Of a stretch of DNA of 64,000 nt, positions 60,077-64,000 are shown in pieces. The stretch's first letter is position 1, and every line of letters begins with the position of its first letter. Source of the stretch: Paraburkholderia sp. (GTDB taxonomy: Bacteria; Pseudomonadota; Gammaproteobacteria; Burkholderiales; Burkholderiaceae); NCBI RefSeq assembly GCF_028283785.1, contig NZ_JAPWKB010000019.1, forward strand, positions 1,322,001 through 1,386,000, read 5' to 3'. Below the pieces are notes generated by a model. That model had not been told where the DNA came from, did not search any database, and saw only the letters and a list, made by a program, of their open reading frames with translations. The translations under genes were made by a program, and so were the position numbers.

Positions 60077-61140
60077 GTTGGTTTTATGGTTTCGTGCGCG
60101 TCCCGTTTTCACGTCGGTTTGCCTTGATCGTCACTGTGCGGGACCGGCGCGTTTTGCGGTTCGCATGGTGTTGGTTTGGTTGCTCCTCGCGTGGCGTGCG
60201 CGGCCTGTTTTCGCGTCGGTTTGCCTGATCGTCCCTGCGCGGGACCGGTGCGTTTTGCGGTTCGCATGGTGTTGGTTTGGTTGCTCATGGCGTGGCGTGC
60301 GCGTCCTGTTTTCACGCTGGTCTGCCTGGATCGTCCCTGTGCGGGACCGCACCTACTTTTCTTTGCTCGCGCAAAGAAAAGTAGGCAAAAGAAAGCGCGT
60401 TTACACCGACACTTCGTAGCGAGTGGCGTTTATTCATTTTCGGGTAGTGGACCGCGCACGATTTGAGTTACCGCGCCGCATGTCTTGGTGACAAGGCAGT
60501 CATTCGTTCCGGCTGTTCGCTTCGCGACAGCCGACGGGCACAGCCCCGTCTTCATCTCTCAGCGCTCTTCGCGCGCTGCACTCCGTCCGTCACAACACCC
60601 ACTTTCCTCGCATGCGCGGGGCTGTTCCCGCGCGCAATTCCTGGCTGCAGAGCGTCGAAACCATCGTGAAGTTGGGTGAACGCCGTGGCGCAATCCGGCT
60701 CTTGAGCCGGACGCTAACGGTCGTGAAGGCTGTCAAATCGGGTGGTGAAAACCGGGCTTGAGCCGACGCCGGAATTTTCCTAACGAAGTCAGATTTTGTG
60801 CGCAAACCGCACGTTCGGCCCGCCGCCGGAACAGTCGAGAAAACCGAAAAATAGCGTGGCGCAAACGGGTTTTTGAAGCAGGCTACCGCCGCGAAGCGGG
60901 CGGGATGTGCGGGCGCGGGCCACCGGGAAAAACGGACCGCGAACTCCAAACGTGCGCGGTCCACTACCCGAAAAATACTAGACGCCACTCGCTACGAAGC
61001 GGCGGTGTAAACGCGCTTTCTTTTGCCTACTTTTCTTTGCGCGAGCAAAGAAAAGTAGGTGCGGTCCCGCACAGGGACGATCCAGGCAAACCAGTGTGAA
61101 TACAGGACGCGCACGCCACGCCAGGAGCGACCAAACCAAA
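60077..61140. repeat. 1.1-kb noncoding repeat element, copy B
   Basis: Same orientation and layout as copy A at 35515-36685. The left arm has three units of about 102 bp and the right arm one. Hairpins CCTACTTTTCTTTGC/GCAAAGAAAAGTAGG are at 60352-60385 and 61026-61059. The core shares long near-identical tracts, such as gacaaggcagtcattcg and ctaccgccgcgaagcgggcg. It sits between gmd (+) and a glycosyltransferase (-), at a convergent junction, and carries no convincing gene. Confidence 0.8.
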
Positions 61141-61177
61141 CCAGACCAAACCCAGGCACAACCAACCCCAGCCCCGA

Positions 61178-62338
61178 TCAATGCGCTGCAATAGCCTCCT
61201 GATAAACCGCCGCCACCCGCCTGGCAATCACAGCATTATCAAAATTATCCCGCGCATAAGCGCGACAAGCATCCGAATCCGGCAGTTTCATCGTGCCGTT
61301 CAGCGCCTTCGCCAATCCATCGGCGATCGCCGCCGCACCTGTCTCCGGCAACACCAGATCCGCCGACAACCCCGCCACCGCTTCCGGCAATCCACCCACC
61401 GGCGTCACCAGCACCGGCGTGCCCGATGCCAGCGACTCAACGGTAATCAACCCGAAGCCCTCAAGCGCAACCGTCGGCACGACGCTAATGGTCGCCGCAC
61501 GATACAGCGCCGGCAAATGCTGATCCGGTACGAAACCCAGCAATTTCACGTTGTCCTCAAGCCCGGCTTCCTGAATGCGTGCATTCAATTCCGCTTCCAG
61601 ACGACCCTTGCCCGCAATCAGCAACAACACGTCCGGCACGCGCTTGCGCAAAATCTTGACGGAGTCGATCAGATCCTCCAGACCCATCCGGCGAACCAGA
61701 CGCCGCACCGCCACCACGATCGGGCGACCTTGCGGCAATTGCAGCTTCAGTCGCGCTTCAGCGGGCGTGATCGGCAGGTTGAACTGCTCGACGTCGGTGC
61801 AACCCGGCACCACGCGAATCAGGTCCGGCGAGATGCCGTAACGCGAACTCAGAATCTGTCCGAATGCATTCGACAACACGATCAGCCGCGACGAGCGCGC
61901 ATACACCGTGCTCTCCAGATAACGCTTCGCACGCTGCCCCAGCGAGTCCGCGCCTTCGACGTGACTTTCGTCCGCCCACGGCCCCTGAAAATGCGAGACC
62001 TGCGGAATTCCGCGCGTCACGTCGAGCCCGGGAAATGTGTACAACGCGAAATGCGACGAAATCACGTCCGGACGCTGGGTCGTGATCTCACGACGCAACG
62101 CACGCCGTGCCGCCATCAACCGCACCGGCAACGACGCGCCTGCGTCGCCGAAACCCTGGATCGCACCGCCCGTGTCTTCCGCAACCTTCGACGATCCCGC
62201 CACCACGCCGCGCACCGCGACGCCCGCGCCAGGCAGTGCACCCACCAGCGAGTAGTACATCCGGTCGAGCCCGCCTGCGCGCTCCGGAAACCAATGCATC
62301 CCGATCTGTAGCGATTTGATGGAGCTTTTTGTCGTCAT
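61178..62338 (-). CDS. GT4 glycosyltransferase
   Basis: 386 residues from the ATG at 62338 with GGGGAAA upstream. GT-B fold: LQIGMHWFPERAGGLDRMYYSLVGALPGAGV, VVAVRRLVRRMGLEDLIDSVKIL, LLIAGKGRLEAEL, and the donor site EGFGLITVESLASGTPVLVTPVGGLPEAV. It adds one sugar to the lipid-linked repeat in the cytosol. It is the last gene of the visible right-hand minus-strand operon, in the place of bceK (inference). Confidence 0.9.
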   Translation of the reverse strand: MTTKSSIKSLQIGMHWFPERAGGLDRMYYSLVGALPGAGVAVRGVVAGSSKVAEDTGGAIQGFGDAGASLPVRLMAARRALRREITTQRPDVISSHFALYTFPGLDVTRGIPQVSHFQGPWADESHVEGADSLGQRAKRYLESTVYARSSRLIVLSNAFGQILSSRYGISPDLIRVVPGCTDVEQFNLPITPAEARLKLQLPQGRPIVVAVRRLVRRMGLEDLIDSVKILRKRVPDVLLLIAGKGRLEAELNARIQEAGLEDNVKLLGFVPDQHLPALYRAATISVVPTVALEGFGLITVESLASGTPVLVTPVGGLPEAVAGLSADLVLPETGAAAIADGLAKALNGTMKLPDSDACRAYARDNFDNAVIARRVAAVYQEAIAAH

Positions 62339-62522
62339 CTCGGTTTCCCCTATCCAGCGTGAAATAAGTGTCAATTGATCAATGATGATTGAACGGTTTG
62401 TGGCGCAGATCGGTAAGACTTTCATTAGGCAATTTCAGCCGGAAATGCCGACCGGATATCCACGTGATACACGATGCGGCGATCATCCGATGTGCCCCAC
62501 CGCTCATTGCTTTTCAGACCTG

Positions 62523-63731
62523 CTACTTAACCGTCTTGTGCGTGACCAGCACGTTCGCAGCAAGCGAATCCGGCTCGCTCACGCTCGCATCCACCGCCGA
62601 CGCCGCCGCGATCTGACGGTAAAGCGCGATGTACTGCTCGGCCATCCGCGCCCATCCGAAATCGCCCGCCAGTTCGTTCGCCGCAACGCCCATCGCGCGA
62701 CGCTTGTCGTCCGAATCCGCAAGCGTCGCGATCGCACGTGCGAGCGCCTGTGGATCGTCCGGATCGTCGAGCACGATGCCGCATTCGGGCGTGATGATTT
62801 CCGCCCCGCCCGCGGTGCGCGCGGTCACGACCGGCAAGCCCGCGGCCATCGCCTCGAGCAGCGACAGACTCATCGCCTCGTAACGCGACGGAAACACGAA
62901 TGCATCGACCGAATGCATCAGCACCGGCATCTCCTTCACCAGCCCCAGGAAATGCACGCGATGCGCGATGCCGAGCGCCTTCGCTTCTTCCGGATACGGA
63001 CTGCCCGGCAGATAACCGGCCACCGCGATATGCACGTGCTCCGGCAAATGCTTCAGCGCGGCGAGCACCGTGCCGAGATTCTTGCGCGGCGTGCGCAGAT
63101 CGCCGACGAACAGCAACAGAAACGCATCCGGCGGCAAATCGAATTTCGCGCGATCGCCGCTCGCGGCGGCAAAGCCGCGCGTATCGACGCCGTTGTAGAT
63201 CACATCGATCCGGTTGCGCGGCCCGACACCGATCGCGCGAATCTCGTCGGCGACTTTCTTCGACACGGCGGTAATCACGCGCGAGCGTCGATACGCCCAG
63301 CGTTCTAGCCACGAATTGACGCGCGTATAGACCGACTGATACGCGGACCATACGCCCTTCGTCAGACCAAACGGGTAGTACTTGCTGCCGAACCAGCCGC
63401 TGTGCACGAAGTGCGCGGTGTTGACGTCGGCAGGCATCCACGTGATGAAGCCGTTGACATGCAACACGTCGTACTCGCTGCGATGGCGCCGCAGCCACAG
63501 CGCGCTCTTGAGTGCGAACACCTGCTGGCGCAACAGATTGGTCGGCCAGAACCGGCCGATCTTCACCGGTGCCCAACGGACGTTCGGATGCGCGAGCAGC
63601 TCCGGCGCAACGTGCGACGCGACCAGCGTCACGCCGATGTTGTCGTCGAGGGCCGCACGGGCGATCTCGTGGTTGACGCGCCCCTGGCCGTCGTTATGGC
63701 GTACGACGTGCGTAACAATGGCGACTCTCAA
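62523..63731 (-). CDS. GT4 glycosyltransferase, TTG start
   Basis: 402 residues. The start is TTG at 63731 with GGAGG six bases upstream and overlapping the preceding stop (TTGA). GT-B markers: RVAIVTHVVRHNDGQGRVNHEIARAA, LLLFVGDLRTPRKNLGTVLAALKHL, VHFLGLVKEMPVLMHSVDAFVFPSRYEAMSLSLLEAMAAGLPVVTARTAGGAEII. It would act between the polymerase-like gene and the last transferase, as bceJ does in cepacian clusters (inference). Confidence 0.9.
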   Translation of the reverse strand: MRVAIVTHVVRHNDGQGRVNHEIARAALDDNIGVTLVASHVAPELLAHPNVRWAPVKIGRFWPTNLLRQQVFALKSALWLRRHRSEYDVLHVNGFITWMPADVNTAHFVHSGWFGSKYYPFGLTKGVWSAYQSVYTRVNSWLERWAYRRSRVITAVSKKVADEIRAIGVGPRNRIDVIYNGVDTRGFAAASGDRAKFDLPPDAFLLLFVGDLRTPRKNLGTVLAALKHLPEHVHIAVAGYLPGSPYPEEAKALGIAHRVHFLGLVKEMPVLMHSVDAFVFPSRYEAMSLSLLEAMAAGLPVVTARTAGGAEIITPECGIVLDDPDDPQALARAIATLADSDDKRRAMGVAANELAGDFGWARMAEQYIALYRQIAAASAVDASVSEPDSLAANVLVTHKTVK

Positions 63732-64000
63732 TCAGTGCCTCCGTGATAGATAGCGGTGGTTGCGCGTGGATCGGACGCCGGCATCGGCCGGTTCGCCACG
63801 CGATTCAGTTTTTGCCAGTGCGCGGCGGAAAGAATCGAAAAGAGACTCATGAAAAGCAGCAGGCCGCCGGTGCCGACCAGCGAATTGGTGAACACCAGCA
63901 TCGCGAAGATCGCGAGTCCGAGACTCACGCAGGCGGACACGAACTTGTCGTCGCGCATCCGGAACGATGCGAGCACCGCGCGCACCATGATCCACAGAAT
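63728..64000 (-). CDS. polymerase-like membrane protein, C-terminal part
   Basis: About 90 C-terminal residues, open through the right edge (ILWIMVRAVLASFRMRDDKFVSAC...). Two hydrophobic helices are visible (FVSACVSLGLAIFAMLVFTNSLVGTGGLLLFMSLFSIL), then a polar tail. By position before two glycosyltransferases, and by its helices, it may be the end of a Wzy/O-antigen-ligase type polymerase such as BceI. The part seen is too short to prove it. Confidence 0.5.
   Translation of the reverse strand: MLWIMVRAVLASFRMRDDKFVSACVSLGLAIFAMLVFTNSLVGTGGLLLFMSLFSILSAAHWQKLNRVANRPMPASDPRATTAIYHGGTD

Overview
The window is high-GC beta-proteobacterial chromosome, most like Burkholderia sensu lato (Paraburkholderia or Caballeronia). 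The evidence is an imuA-imuB-dnaE2 mutagenesis cassette behind a LexA box, a NorR/flavohemoglobin pair, malate synthase G, and a cepacian-type (bce-like) exopolysaccharide locus with galU and gmd. No rRNA, tRNA, CRISPR array, transposase or phage gene was seen.

Layout. (1) 1-5.8 kb: a catabolic operon on the minus strand with a TRAP transporter (DctP, fused DctQM), a VOC protein and a RuBisCO-like protein cut by the left edge; a LacI-type regulator diverges from it. (2) 5.9-11.6 kb: a small Cys-rich protein, then the SOS mutasome. (3) 11.7-16.1 kb: an XRE-cupin regulator divergent from an NtaA/DmoA-type monooxygenase and an MFS transporter, then an LRAT-domain protein and a small partner. (4) 16.2-35.5 kb: the most unusual region. 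It encodes three small peptides that share a double-glycine-type leader, a C39-peptidase ABC exporter with two cyclic-nucleotide-binding domains, a PpiC-type isomerase, an HlyD adaptor, a TolC/NodT channel, a twin-FHA membrane protein, a PP2C phosphatase, a Ser/Thr kinase, a caspase-like/FGE-sulfatase fusion, two DUF4399 proteins and a sigma-54 activator. (5) 35.5-36.7 kb: a noncoding 1.1-kb repeat element, with a second copy at 60.1-61.1 kb. (6) 36.7-46.8 kb: ankyrin protein, norR-hmp, alpha/beta hydrolase, cardiolipin synthase, MOSC protein, glcG-like gene and glcB. (7) 47-64 kb: exopolysaccharide biosynthesis, namely galU, two acyltransferases, a double glycosyltransferase, a flippase, a secreted beta-propeller, an SGNH hydrolase, gmd, two GT4 glycosyltransferases and the end of a polymerase-like membrane protein.

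How region 4 may work (inference). The activator (17741-19111) is the last gene of the tolC-FHA-hlyD-ppi-ABC run. Sigma-54 promoters (TGGCAC-N8-GC) precede peptide 1, peptide 2 and tolC. Peptide 2 and tolC both carry a CCAACA-N13-(T/C)GTTGG palindrome (in tolC one base departs) exactly 124 bp upstream of the -24 GG. The simplest reading is one sigma-54 regulon that makes, cleaves and exports leader peptides under kinase/phosphatase/FHA control. I do not recognise this combination as a named system.
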